From assembly GCA_963843535.1 (NCBI GenBank), contig CAWJKU010000001.1:1-64000 (forward strand): 64,000 nucleotides of DNA. Reading direction: 5' to 3'. A program made the position numbers and the translations under genes. This document shows, in pieces, positions 8,978 through 18,245 of this stretch. Position 1 is the stretch's first letter, and every line of letters begins with the position of its first letter. The notes under the pieces are model-generated. The model made no database searches. It worked only from the letters and a program-made list of their open reading frames with translations, and was not told where the DNA came from. Source of the stretch: CAVUNY01 sp963843535 (GTDB taxonomy: Bacteria; Chloroflexota; Anaerolineae; Anaerolineales; Anaerolineaceae).

Positions 8978-10399
8978 ATGTTCCCTCGAAGACCAACGAA
9001 TCCAGGAAATTCGGATACCGGGAAGACTGTTTATTTTGTGCGCGGGACGGTGCTCAACCCCAACGGGAAGCCGTTTGCGGGGGGGCTTGTGCGCGCCTTC
9101 GATCGCGACCTGCGCAGTGAGCAGCTGTTAGGCGAAGCGCGCACCGACGCCCAGGGCGGTTATGAAATCCGTTATCCGGCGGATCAATTCCTGCAGGCTG
9201 AAGCCGACAGCGCCGACCTGGCGGTAAAAGTATTTTCCGCGCGGGGCGAGCTGCTGTACGAGCCGGACGCGTCCGAAATCTTGTACAACGCACCGGTTGA
9301 AGCAGTGGTGGATATCATCCTCAGAGCAGGGGATACCCAGGTGGAGAGCGAGATCGAGCGCCTGGTGCGCGATATCACCCCGCTGCTGCAAGACGTGCGC
9401 CTGGAGAACCTGCAGGAAGACAAAGAACACCAGGATATTACATTTCTCAATAAAGAAACCGGCTGGCCCGCGGAAGCGCTGGAGATGGTGGTGGTGGCTT
9501 TTCGCATCGGGCGCCTGTCCAAAGTGGATCCGGCCTTTTTCTATGCCCTGCTGCGCCGGCAGAGCCTTTTCAAGGTCAGCCTGGCTTCGGCGGTGCAGGC
9601 CCATTTCAGCGTCACCCTGGCCAGCGATCCGCGCGGCCTATTATATGAAGCGGTCCTGCTGGATCAGGCCGTTATCCGGCGCGAGGTCAAGGCGGCGATT
9701 GCCGCCGCATTGGTCCCTGCGTCCCTGGCAGACCAGCTGGACCGCATCCTGGAACAGCTCTCTGCATTTCGCCAGGAAGCCGAAGATTACCAGCGCAAAC
9801 AGGTGCCCGCCCAGGTGCTGAACCTGGTGCAGGCCAACCTGGCGGCTGGCAAAGAACAGGAAGTGATCCGTATCCTGCAGCAGGACGCAGGCGGAAATTT
9901 TGCCGGCCTCATCCAGCAGTTGAGCCAGGTTTCGCTATTCACCAGCCCGGATGCGGCCAACGAAGCCGGCACCCGACTGCAGCTGGCAGACCTGCTCGGC
10001 TTTGATAACCAGATCATCGACAGCGTGCGCAAGATCCAGGGACTGCAGAAGCCGGAGGACCTGCGCAAACTGGCCGCGCTCAATAAAACCGGCTGGCAAA
10101 ATTTGCTCACCCAATCCGCCCAGCAGATCACCGCCGGGGGGAAACCCCTCGACCCGCGCCTGGCCGGGCTGCATGCCTCGGCCCTGGTGCGCAAAATGGA
10201 GGCGCGCTACCCGACCGCAGCCTTTGCCGCTCAACTGGGACGAGACGATAAGAATCACCCTCCCTCAGCGCAGCGCCGTGGCGTCTTTTTTGGACGCCAA
10301 CCCCGATTTCAACCTGGCCACGACCCACGTCGACAATTTTCTCAAGACGGCTGCGCCCGAGACGCTTCCCCAGGGCGGACCTCAGCCATTGAAAGATAA
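8978..10399 (+). CDS. Tc toxin TcA subunit, N-terminal part (frame break near 10230-10262)
   Basis: This frame carries the start of TcA, the pore- and receptor-forming subunit. A good Shine-Dalgarno (AGGAG) sits just before the ATG at 8978, 77 bp after the TcC stop, so the genes form one operon. Residues 18-75 look like a carboxypeptidase-regulatory/transthyretin-type beta domain (VRGTVLNPNGKPFAGGLVRA...GGYEIRYP). The sequence then becomes alpha-helical, in TcA N-terminal style (VRDITPLLQDVRLENL, ETGWPAEALEMVVVAFRI). Plausible coding ends near residue 420. After about 10250 the frame turns into low-quality Arg/Gly/Gln-rich sequence and stops at 10397. The true continuation lies in the next (+1) frame. 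Confidence 0.8.
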   Translation: MFPRRPTNPGNSDTGKTVYFVRGTVLNPNGKPFAGGLVRAFDRDLRSEQLLGEARTDAQGGYEIRYPADQFLQAEADSADLAVKVFSARGELLYEPDASEILYNAPVEAVVDIILRAGDTQVESEIERLVRDITPLLQDVRLENLQEDKEHQDITFLNKETGWPAEALEMVVVAFRIGRLSKVDPAFFYALLRRQSLFKVSLASAVQAHFSVTLASDPRGLLYEAVLLDQAVIRREVKAAIAAALVPASLADQLDRILEQLSAFRQEAEDYQRKQVPAQVLNLVQANLAAGKEQEVIRILQQDAGGNFAGLIQQLSQVSLFTSPDAANEAGTRLQLADLLGFDNQIIDSVRKIQGLQKPEDLRKLAALNKTGWQNLLTQSAQQITAGGKPLDPRLAGLHASALVRKMEARYPTAAFAAQLGRDDKNHPPSAQRRGVFFGRQPRFQPGHDPRRQFSQDGCARDASPGRTSAIER

Positions 10400-13300
10400 C
10401 CTGAAGACCGTGCAGCGCGTGTTTAAATTGGCGCCGGTTTACAGCCAGACCCAGGCGCTGCTGAACGACGGCATCCAATCTGCCCAACAGGTGGTGCAGA
10501 TGGGTGAGACCCAATTTGTCAACAAGTACAGCGCCAGCGGGGCATTTACCAGGAAACAGGCCCAGGCTGCCTACCAGAAAGCGGCCGATGTACATACCGC
10601 TTCGATGCTGCTGGCAGCTGAGCTCAAGTCTTACGGGGATGCCGCGCCGATTGCCGCGCTGGGATCTCCCGCCGCGGCGGACGTGATGGCGGCCTATGCC
10701 GAAAATTTCCCCAATCTCAAGAGCCTGTTTCAACTGACCGATGTGTGCGAGTGCGACCAATGCCGTTCGGTGCACAGCGCGGCGGCCTACCTGGTGGATG
10801 TGCTCCATTTTCTCAAGCACCGCAAGGTGCTGGATAAGACCGTCTCGCCGGCGGTGGAGCGCACCGCCCGCGAGGTGCTGCTGGCCCGCCGCCCGGATAT
10901 TGCCGACCTCGACTTGAACTGTGAGAACACCAACACCCCCTTGCCGTATATCGACGTGGTATGCGAGCTGCTTGAAGAGCTGGTCGCGCCTGACCCGGGT
11001 ATTCCCTATTCGGGACCCCTGGCAGCCGGCCTGCCGGACCCCACCCTGATGGCGGCGGTCAGTGCTTTGCCGTTCACCGATAAGGCATTTGTGGCCGGCC
11101 CGGACGGCGCCGGAAATTACATCCTGCGCGACCAGAAAGCGGTGTGCAAGCTGACGCCAAACGGGCCCGATTGGACCATCCGCCAGCTGCACCAGACCCA
11201 TTTGAGCGCAGCCGAGCTGGGCGCAGCCCCCGAGTACCTGAACGACGCGGCCTATACCACCCTGCAGGGCGCGCATTACGCATTTTCGCTGCCCTTTGAC
11301 CTGTACCACCGCGAATCTCAGGCTTACCTGGAAAAATTTGACGTGGTGCGCCCGGCGCTGATGAAAGGGCTGCAGATCCCCGGCGCGCCGCAAAATTTCG
11401 AGATCGCGGCGGACGCCCTGGGCTTCTCGGATGAGGAGCGCAAGCTGGTGGTGACCCCCGACCTCGTCAACCAGCAGACGTATTGGAATACGGCTGCCAG
11501 CCCGGCCTCCAGCGAGATGCAGGTGGTGGACGCTTTCCTGACGCGCACCGGCCTGGATTACCAGGGCCTGGTGGACCTGCTCAAGGTGAAATTCATCAAC
11601 CCGCCCAACACGGCCGACCCTGACCTGGAGCTGTTCATCAAGCACCTGGACAGCTCGTGCGACACGACCCAAAAACAGATCGCCAACCTGAACGATGCCG
11701 CCCTGGACCGCTTTCACCGCTTCATCCGCCTGTGGCGCAAAACCGGACAGGGTCTGCAGGATCTCGACCGGGCGATCCTATCACCTCGCCTGGGCAATAA
11801 AATGCTGGATGATGCCTGCCTGGTGCGTTTGAGCGACCTGCTGAAACTGGCCGAAAAAATATCCCTGGATGTAAGCGAAGCCTGCACGCTGTTCGGCACC
11901 CTGCCGGACGAGGATGAAAACGCGCGCTACTACCAGGTGTTTCTTAATAAAGCCGCCTTAGGTACGGTAGAAGCGCATTTCCTGCCGGCTTATGTGGCTC
12001 AGAACGAGCTGAACGAGCAGGCCGTGCCCGGCTCCGGGGATAAACTCTCAGATTACCTGGACGCGCTGGCGTTGAGCCTGGGCCTCAAGCCGGAAGAAGT
12101 CACCAGCCTGATCGGCCTGCTGCCGGCAGTGGTGGTCACCCCGGCCAACAAGCTTGGCGACCTGTTGAGCTTTGCCCCCATGGCGGGCCTGTATGCGCTG
12201 GCAGTACTCAGCCGCAAGCTGGGTTTGCAAGTTTCTGACCTGGTGATTTTGCAATCGCTGACCGGGGCCGCGATTCTGGAAAGCCCGGCGGATGCGCTGC
12301 GCTTCGTCGAGCAGGCCGGCAAAGTGCAGTCGGCCGGGATCAAGCCGGTCGACCTGCGCTACCTGCTCGAGCACCAGGCCGACGACCTGGTTAACCGCGA
12401 GATCAAAGACAGCTGGGTTACCACCCTGCTCGCAGCCCTGCAGAAAGAATACCAGGCGGCTTTCACCGCCAACAAATCGCCATTTGACCCCGGCTTGACC
12501 GCTGATGAAAATAAAGGCGCGCTCAAAGATATCCTTTCCCGCCTGACGTCTTTCAGCGCCGATGACCTGACCCAATTTATGCGCATCGTGGACGGGGAGT
12601 GGCTGACCCCCACCGGGACGGTGGGCGCTTTCATCGACGCCAAACTGGCGGATACGGTCGATACCACGGCAATCAAGCTGGCCGAAGCCGCCCTGGCGGC
12701 GGCGCCATCTGAAGGCACCCGCAACAGCTTTATCCAGTCTGTGCTGGACGCCCTCGCGGCCTTTTTCTATGCCCAGGCCAAGGGCAGCGCCCTGGCCCAG
12801 GGGGTGATGGCGGCCTTCAAGATCAGCGAAGGCCTGACCGCGGCCCTGCTGCTGGGGGCTCACCTCAAAGAACCGCTCTCCGCCGGAGGAAAAACCCTGG
12901 CCGAGCTGCTCTCAACCGACGACCTGGTCGATAAAATCAACCCGATCCCGGCGCCGCCGGCGGTTACCCCGGCTGCTTTCCCGCACCAGTTCGAGGCGGT
13001 GCGACTGTTATCGGCGATGGTGCCCTGGCTGGCGACCTTGCCGCTCAAGCCGGAAGAAGCGGCCTGGATGCTGGCGCACAATGCCGACCTGGGGTGGCTG
13101 GAGCTGGACCGCCTGCCTTACCAGACCGGTATTACCAGCCTGAGTTTCAGCCAGTGGGAATCGTTCAGCGATATCCTGGCCTGGATCCAGGCCTACCCGC
13201 CGGTGGCCAACCCGGCCGATCCTACCCAACCCTACACCAGCTACATGTTTTTTGATGTTGTGCTCAACCCGGCCTCGACCCTGAACGATGTAGCCAGTTC

Positions 13301-16300
13301 GCTGGCGATCCTGGCGGGTTGGGATGCGCAGGTGGTGCTGGACCTGGATGCGCGATTTGGCCTGTCGGTGCCGGATCTATCGGCCTACCGCCTGCCGGCC
13401 ACCCTGGAAAAACTGGAAGCGGCGATCGTCCCGCTGCGCCGTCTGGGAATGACGGTGGCGGATGGGGTCAGCCTGGTAAAAGCCGTGCTCGGCCCGGCAG
13501 ACACGAAGCTGCTGCGCCAGGCGCTTAAACAGCGCTACGCCGACACGGATTGGCTGGGCGTGCTCAAGAATATCCAGGATAGGCTGCGTGAAGAAAAACG
13601 CGATGCCCTGGTGGCATACATTCTGGCGACCAAGCCGGATTTCAAGACCGCCAACGACCTGTACGAAACGTACCTGATCGATGTGGAGATGAGCGCCTGC
13701 CAGCCCACGTCGCGCATCGTGCAGGCCCACGGCTCCGTACAGCTCTTCGTCCAGCGCTGCCTGATGGGCGTGGAGCAGGGCGCGGTAGTGGACGTGACGG
13801 TGGACCTGTTCTGGGAACAGTGGAAATGGATGAAAAACTACCGGGTGTGGGAGGCTAACCGCAAGATTTTCCTCTACCCGGAAAACTGGATCGAACCCGA
13901 TTTACGCGACGACAAATCGTTCTTCTATAAAGATGTCGAGAACGCACTGCTGCAAAATGAGCTGACCGACCAGGCGGTGGAAGACGCCGCGGTGAACTAC
14001 CTGGAGAACCTGGACGAGATCGCCTTCCTGGACGTGTGCGCGGTGTATTACGACACGCAGCGCTCCCAGATGCACGTGTTTGCGCGCACCAAGGGCGGCG
14101 ACCCCGCCACATACTACCACCGCGTGTTTGAAGAGGAGCGGCGCTGGACGCCCTGGGATAAGGTGGACCTGGATATCACCGGCGACCACCTGCTGGCGTT
14201 CATGCGCAACAGCCGCCTGTACCTGGCCTGGCCGGTATTTACCACGCAGGCCAACACCGAGCAGTCGATCAACATTCCCAACCCGACCCAGCTGCCATCG
14301 GGCGGGCAGGAAGCCGACCATGCCAAGAAACGCTACCAGGTGCAGATCGCGATCAGCCAGTATACCGGCAAGAAATGGAAGCCTAAGAAATTATCCAAGG
14401 ATGCGCTGAGCACCGTTGAATACGAGTCGCTGCCCACCAAGGAAAATTTCCGCTTTACCCTGATGAACCTGGGCGCGGCGGGCTACTACATCCTGTGCAC
14501 CTATATCGATAACGGTAAGTTCACCATCAAAAACGGGTATACCACCAACAGCAACACCGTGATCGGCAGCTTTACCCTGACCGGCTGCAAAGGCATCCCC
14601 GAGGCGGTTCCCTGGAACGCGGTCATCAGCAATTTCAAGTACCTGCCGGTGTTCCGCGACACAGGCTTCCTGGAGCAGCGCTACCGCGAGCAGAACCTGG
14701 TCGCCGGCGACGACCTGTACATGCACACCATCTTCAACCTGACCGGTTTCGGCCTGGTCAACAATACTCCGGGCACGTTCAAGGTCACATACCCCGAGCA
14801 AATGTCGCTGATCGACCTGCTTCTGCTGCTGTGGGAATTGCTGGCTTATAAGCAGACCCAGTACCGCGCAGTGTCTTACCGCGAAGGCGTTTTCATCCCC
14901 CTGGGCACTTTGATGCCGTTCTTCTATGGGGATGCCAACCGCGGGTACACGATCATCCCCGGTTTCTTCCAGACCCCCGAAGAAGAAAAAGAAGCCGGGC
15001 AGAAGAACCAGCGTACGTTCAGCAACATCTTGAAATTTGCCCAAACGGCAGTGGACCTGGTGGTGCGCTATTACGCGTTGTGGCTGCAGAAACAGTTCCC
15101 TGATTTTAATGCCCTGTGGGAAGCGCTGGTCAAGGACCCGGATTTTGTCTGGCTGGCGGAGGAATTCGCGGCCTACCAGAAACTGCATTTTGGACACCGT
15201 TTCAAGAACTTCTACCACCCGCTGGTGTGCTACCTGCGCGAGATTTTATACAAAGACGGCATCCCGGCTTTGATGAAGCGCCAGACTCAGCTTTATAAAA
15301 CTAACTTTACCTTTGGACCGGGTGCGACGTACAACCCGACCAGCGCGGTGATCCCCGCGTACCCGATCGAAGACCTGGATTTCAGCCCGGACGGCAGCTA
15401 TTCCAGCTACAACTGGGAGCTGTTCTTCCACCTGCCGTTCGAGATCGCCGTGCAGCTCAGCAAAGACCAGCAGTTCGAGTTGGCGATGGAATGGTTCCAT
15501 TACATCTTCAACCCGACCGGCGCTTTGGACGGCAACGTGCCCGAAAAATATTGGGTGACGCGCCCATTCTACGAGCACACCCTGGCGGATTACGTCAAGC
15601 AGCGCATCGATACCATCATGAACACCCTGGCTGCGGACCCATCCGGCAGCAGCATTTCGGAGCTGGCCAGCGCGGTAGCGGAGTGGCGCGCCAAGCCCTT
15701 CATGCCGCATGTCATAGCCCGCTCCCGCCCGGTGGCCTACCAGAAGTCCGTGGTGATGAAGTACATCCAGAATCTGCTCGACTGGGGCGATTACCTGTTC
15801 CGGCAGGATACGATGGAATCGGTCAACCAGGCCACCCAGATGTACGTGTTGGCAGAAAAGCTGCTTGGCCCCCGGCCGCGCGTCGTGCCGCCGGTGGTGG
15901 AGCCGCCGCCTGAGACGTACAACCAGCTGGAGCCGAAGGTGGATTTATTCGGCAATGCCCTGCTGGAGCTGGAAAACCTGGTGCCTGACCTGGGGCTGCT
16001 GCCCCACGGCGGCGCCGAACTGCCCCCGCCTCCGTTGACCCTCTCCAGTCTGTATTTCTGTATTCCGATGAACGAGCAGATGCTGGCAGTGTGGGATACC
16101 GTGGCCGACCGACTGTTTAAGATCCGCAACTGCCAGAACATCGATGGGATAGAGCGGGTGCTGGCGCTGTTCGCCCCACCGATCGATCCCGGGGCGCTGG
16201 TACGGGCCGCGGCAGCCGGGCTGGATATATCCAGCATCCTGGCAGGCATGAACGCCCCACTGCCCTACTACCGATTCAGCGTGCTCTCGCAGAAGGCGAC

Positions 16301-18188
16301 CGAGCTGGCCCAGCAGGTGAACGCGTTGGGCAGCGGCCTACTCCAGGCGCTGGAGAAGAAAGACGCCGAAGGCCTGTCCCTGCTGCGTTCGGGACTGGAA
16401 ATCAAGGTGCTGCAGGCGGTCAAGGGCCTGAAAACCCTGCAGGTGGAAGAAGCGCAGGACCAGATCGCGGCTTTGAAAAAGTCGGTTGAGCTGACCCAGG
16501 AAAAATTCCAGTTCTATTCGTCCCGCCCGTACATGAATCCCCCGGAGAGCACAGCCAGCGATCTGAACGCCGCCGCCACTGCCTCCCAGGCAGCGGCGAT
16601 GGCGCTGGATATAGCCGCCGGCGCGGCTCACTTGATCCCGGCTTTGAATATCGGCGCTTCCGGTTTTGGCGGTTCGCCGCACGCCGCGGCCGGTTTTGGC
16701 GGTTTGAACCTGGGAAATTCCAGCCTGTCGTTCGCGGATGTCGCGCGCTCGCTGGCGGGGATCCTCTCCGGGCAGGCCGGGATGGCTGCCACCCAGGGCA
16801 GCTACCAGCGGCGCAAGGATGATTGGGACTTTCAGGCGCGCCTGGCTCAAAAAGAATTGAAGCAGCTGGACGCTCAAATCATCGCCGCAGAAATTCGGAT
16901 GCAGATCGCTCAAAAAGATCTGGACAACCAGGCCCTGCAGATTGAAAACGCGCAGAAGCTGGATGAATTCATGCGCGGCAAGTACACCAACCAGGAACTG
17001 TATAACTGGATGGCGGGCCAGATCAGCACGGTCTTCTTCCAGGCTTATAAGCTGGCTTCGGATATGGCGCGCAAGGCCGAGCGGACCTACCAGCATGAAT
17101 TAGGCCGCGGCGACACTTACATCCAGTTTGCTTACTGGGACAGCATGAAGAAGGGTTTGCTTTCCGGCGAGAAGCTGCTGCACGACATCAAACGCATGGA
17201 AGCAGGCTACATCGATCAGAACAAGCGCGAGTACGAGCTGACCCGCCACTTCTCGCTGGCCTTGCTGGACCCGCTGGCATTGGCCCAGCTGAAATCCACC
17301 GGCGCCTGCAACGTCAACCTGCCGGAGGCCGTGTTTGACCTGGATTACCCGGGCCAGTACATGCGGCGCATCAAGTCGGTCAGCCTGTCGATGCCCTGCG
17401 TCGTGGGCCCGTACACCACAGTCAGCTGCAAGCTGTCGTTGGTCAGCAACAAGTACCGTAAGAACACTAACCTGCTGGGCGGCGGCTCGGACGCGGACAA
17501 GTACAAGGAGCAAGCCGGCGGGGATACTCGTTTCGTCTACAACATCGGCACGATCCAATCCATCGCCACCAGCGGCGCCCAGAACGACAGCGGCCTGTTC
17601 GAGCTGAACTTCAGAGATGACCGCTACCTGCCGTTTGAGGGCGCGGGTGCGGTGGGTACCTGGCGCATCGAAATGCCGGCGAAGTTCCGGCAGTTCGATC
17701 CCAACAGCATCACGGACGTGGTCATCCACCTGAAATACACCGCGCGCGACGGGGGATCGACCTTCCGAACCACGGTGGAAAGCGCGCTGCGCGAGCTGCT
17801 GAACGCCATGGACCTGCACAGCGGGGTAACCGGCCTGTACCGCGCATTCAACCTGCGCCAGGAATTCCCCGAGGCCTGGTACCAGCTCAAGTCCACCAAC
17901 AGCACCACGCTCAACCTGGGCGCGGATAAACTGCCGTACTTCAGCAGCGGGCATACCCCGGCAGTGGCAAGCGCCAGCTGGATCGGTAAACTGGCTGGCA
18001 GCCCGCCGACATACGCCATGCTGCTGGACGGGGTAGGCTTCAACCTGAATAAAGATTTAAATTTTGGTGGGCTGTGCAAGGGCGATTCGGCGGCGATCAC
18101 GTTGGGCACCGCTTTTACGCTGTCTGCCGCCAGCACCGCAGATCTGGAAGATCTGCTGCTGGTGGTTAAGTATTCCCTCGGAAGCTGA
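10251..18188 (+). CDS. Tc toxin TcA subunit, main body (ABC toxin N-region, neuraminidase-like, TcB-binding)
   Basis: This is the continuation of TcA in the +1 frame. The frame is open from 9951, but genuine homology begins near 10250 (AVASFLDANPDFNLATTHVD). With the upstream part it gives about 3,070 residues, normal for a large TcA. The alpha-helical shell runs to about 13650. The ABC-toxin N-region follows, with the landmark YRVWEANRKIFLYPENWIEP and LRDDKS at about 13840-13915. A neuraminidase-like beta region starts near 14060 (VFARTKGG, WDKVDLDI). The pore and linker part includes the conserved MEWFHYIFNPTG near 15490. Long coiled-coil helices (16400-17250) precede the C-terminal TcB-binding domain (DYPGQYMRRIKSVSLSMPCVVGPY through GTWRIEMP). 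No signal peptide is present, as usual for Tc toxins. The gene is closed by a strong hairpin at 18198-18236. The effect of the frame break on function is unknown. Confidence 0.88.
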   Translation, partial: RITLPQRSAVASFLDANPDFNLATTHVDNFLKTAAPETLPQGGPQPLKDNLKTVQRVFKLAPVYSQTQALLNDGIQSAQQVVQMGETQFVNKYSASGAFTRKQAQAAYQKAADVHTASMLLAAELKSYGDAAPIAALGSPAAADVMAAYAENFPNLKSLFQLTDVCECDQCRSVHSAAAYLVDVLHFLKHRKVLDKTVSPAVERTAREVLLARRPDIADLDLNCENTNTPLPYIDVVCELLEELVAPDPGIPYSGPLAAGLPDPTLMAAVSALPFTDKAFVAGPDGAGNYILRDQKAVCKLTPNGPDWTIRQLHQTHLSAAELGAAPEYLNDAAYTTLQGAHYAFSLPFDLYHRESQAYLEKFDVVRPALMKGLQIPGAPQNFEIAADALGFSDEERKLVVTPDLVNQQTYWNTAASPASSEMQVVDAFLTRTGLDYQGLVDLLKVKFINPPNTADPDLELFIKHLDSSCDTTQKQIANLNDAALDRFHRFIRLWRKTGQGLQDLDRAILSPRLGNKMLDDACLVRLSDLLKLAEKISLDVSEACTLFGTLPDEDENARYYQVFLNKAALGTVEAHFLPAYVAQNELNEQAVPGSGDKLSDYLDALALSLGLKPEEVTSLIGLLPAVVVTPANKLGDLLSFAPMAGLYALAVLSRKLGLQVSDLVILQSLTGAAILESPADALRFVEQAGKVQSAGIKPVDLRYLLEHQADDLVNREIKDSWVTTLLAALQKEYQAAFTANKSPFDPGLTADENKGALKDILSRLTSFSADDLTQFMRIVDGEWLTPTGTVGAFIDAKLADTVDTTAIKLAEAALAAAPSEGTRNSFIQSVLDALAAFFYAQAKGSALAQGVMAAFKISEGLTAALLLGAHLKEPLSAGGKTLAELLSTDDLVDKINPIPAPPAVTPAAFPHQFEAVRLLSAMVPWLATLPLKPEEAAWMLAHNADLGWLELDRLPYQTGITSLSFSQWESFSDILAWIQAYPPVANPADPTQPYTSYMFFDVVLNPASTLNDVASSLAILAGWDAQVVLDLDARFGLSVPDLSAYRLPATLEKLEAAIVPLRRLGMTVADGVSLVKAVLGPADTKLLRQALKQRYADTDWLGVLKNIQDRLREEKRDALVAYILATKPDFKTANDLYETYLIDVEMSACQPTSRIVQAHGSVQLFVQRCLMGVEQGAVVDVTVDLFWEQWKWMKNYRVWEANRKIFLYPENWIEPDLRDDKSFFYKDVENALLQNELTDQAVEDAAVNYLENLDEIAFLDVCAVYYDTQRSQMHVFARTKGGDPATYYHRVFEEERRWTPWDKVDLDITGDHLLAFMRNSRLYLAWPVFTTQANTEQSINIPNPTQLPSGGQEADHAKKRYQVQIAISQYTGKKWKPKKLSKDALSTVEYESLPTKENFRFTLMNLGAAGYYILCTYIDNGKFTIKNGYTTNSNTVIGSFTLTGCKGIPEAVPWNAVISNFKYLPVFRDTGFLEQRYREQNLVAGDDLYMHTIFNLTGFGLVNNTPGTFKVTYPEQMSLIDLLLLLWELLAYKQTQYRAVSYREGVFIPLGTLMPFFYGDANRGYTIIPGFFQTPEEEKEAGQKNQRTFSNILKFAQTAVDLVVRYYALWLQKQFPDFNALWEALVKDPDFVWLAEEFAAYQKLHFGHRFKNFYHPLVCYLREILYKDGIPALMKRQTQLYKTNFTFGPGATYNPTSAVIPAYPIEDLDFSPDGSYSSYNWELFFHLPFEIAVQLSKDQQFELAMEWFHYIFNPTGALDGNVPEKYWVTRPFYEHTLADYVKQRIDTIMNTLAADPSGSSISELASAVAEWRAKPFMPHVIARSRPVAYQKSVVMKYIQNLLDWGDYLFRQDTMESVNQATQMYVLAEKLLGPRPRVVPPVVEPPPETYNQLEPKVDLFGNALLELENLVPDLGLLPHGGAELPPPPLTLSSLYFCIPMNEQMLAVWDTVADRLFKIRNCQNIDGIERVLALFAPPIDPGALVRAAAAGLDISSILAGMNAPLPYYRFSVLSQKATELAQQVNALGSGLLQALEKKDAEGLSLLRSGLEIKVLQAVKGLKTLQVEEAQDQIAALKKSVELTQEKFQFYSSRPYMNPPESTASDLNAAATASQAAAMALDIAAGAAHLIPALNIGASGFGGSPHAAAGFGGLNLGNSSLSFADVARSLAGILSGQAGMAATQGSYQRRKDDWDFQARLAQKELKQLDAQIIAAEIRMQIAQKDLDNQALQIENAQKLDEFMRGKYTNQELYNWMAGQISTVFFQAYKLASDMARKAERTYQHELGRGDTYIQFAYWDSMKKGLLSGEKLLHDIKRMEAGYIDQNKREYELTRHFSLALLDPLALAQLKSTGACNVNLPEAVFDLDYPGQYMRRIKSVSLSMPCVVGPYTTVSCKLSLVSNKYRKNTNLLGGGSDADKYKEQAGGDTRFVYNIGTIQSIATSGAQNDSGLFELNFRDDRYLPFEGAGAVGTWRIEMPAKFRQFDPNSITDVVIHLKYTARDGGSTFRTTVESALRELLNAMDLHSGVTGLYRAFNLRQEFPEAWYQLKSTNSTTLNLGADKLPYFSSGHTPAVASASWIGKLAGSPPTYAMLLDGVGFNLNKDLNFGGLCKGDSAAITLGTAFTLSAASTADLEDLLLVVKYSLGS

Positions 18189-18197
18189 TTTTATCAT

Positions 18198-18236
18198 TGT
18201 GGTGTTTTGCCGCGCGGAGCGCGGCAAAACACCACA
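18198..18236. terminator. Bidirectional hairpin between convergent tcA and GH32 genes
   Basis: A perfect inverted repeat with 18-bp arms and a GGA loop lies between two convergent stop codons (18188 on plus, 18246 on minus). The arms include a TTTT/AAAA block followed by a GC-rich core (TTTTGCCGCGC), so either strand can form a stem. Position argues for a shared terminator. There is no classical long T-run after the stem. Confidence 0.7.
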
Positions 18237-18245
18237 TAAATATTC

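Noticed and set aside
1301..10399. Programmed ribosomal frameshifting in the Tc genes
   Set aside because: Neither site has a slippery heptamer, an in-frame stop at the shift, or a clear downstream stimulator, and similar one-base breaks occur in unrelated genes in both directions (+1 and -1).
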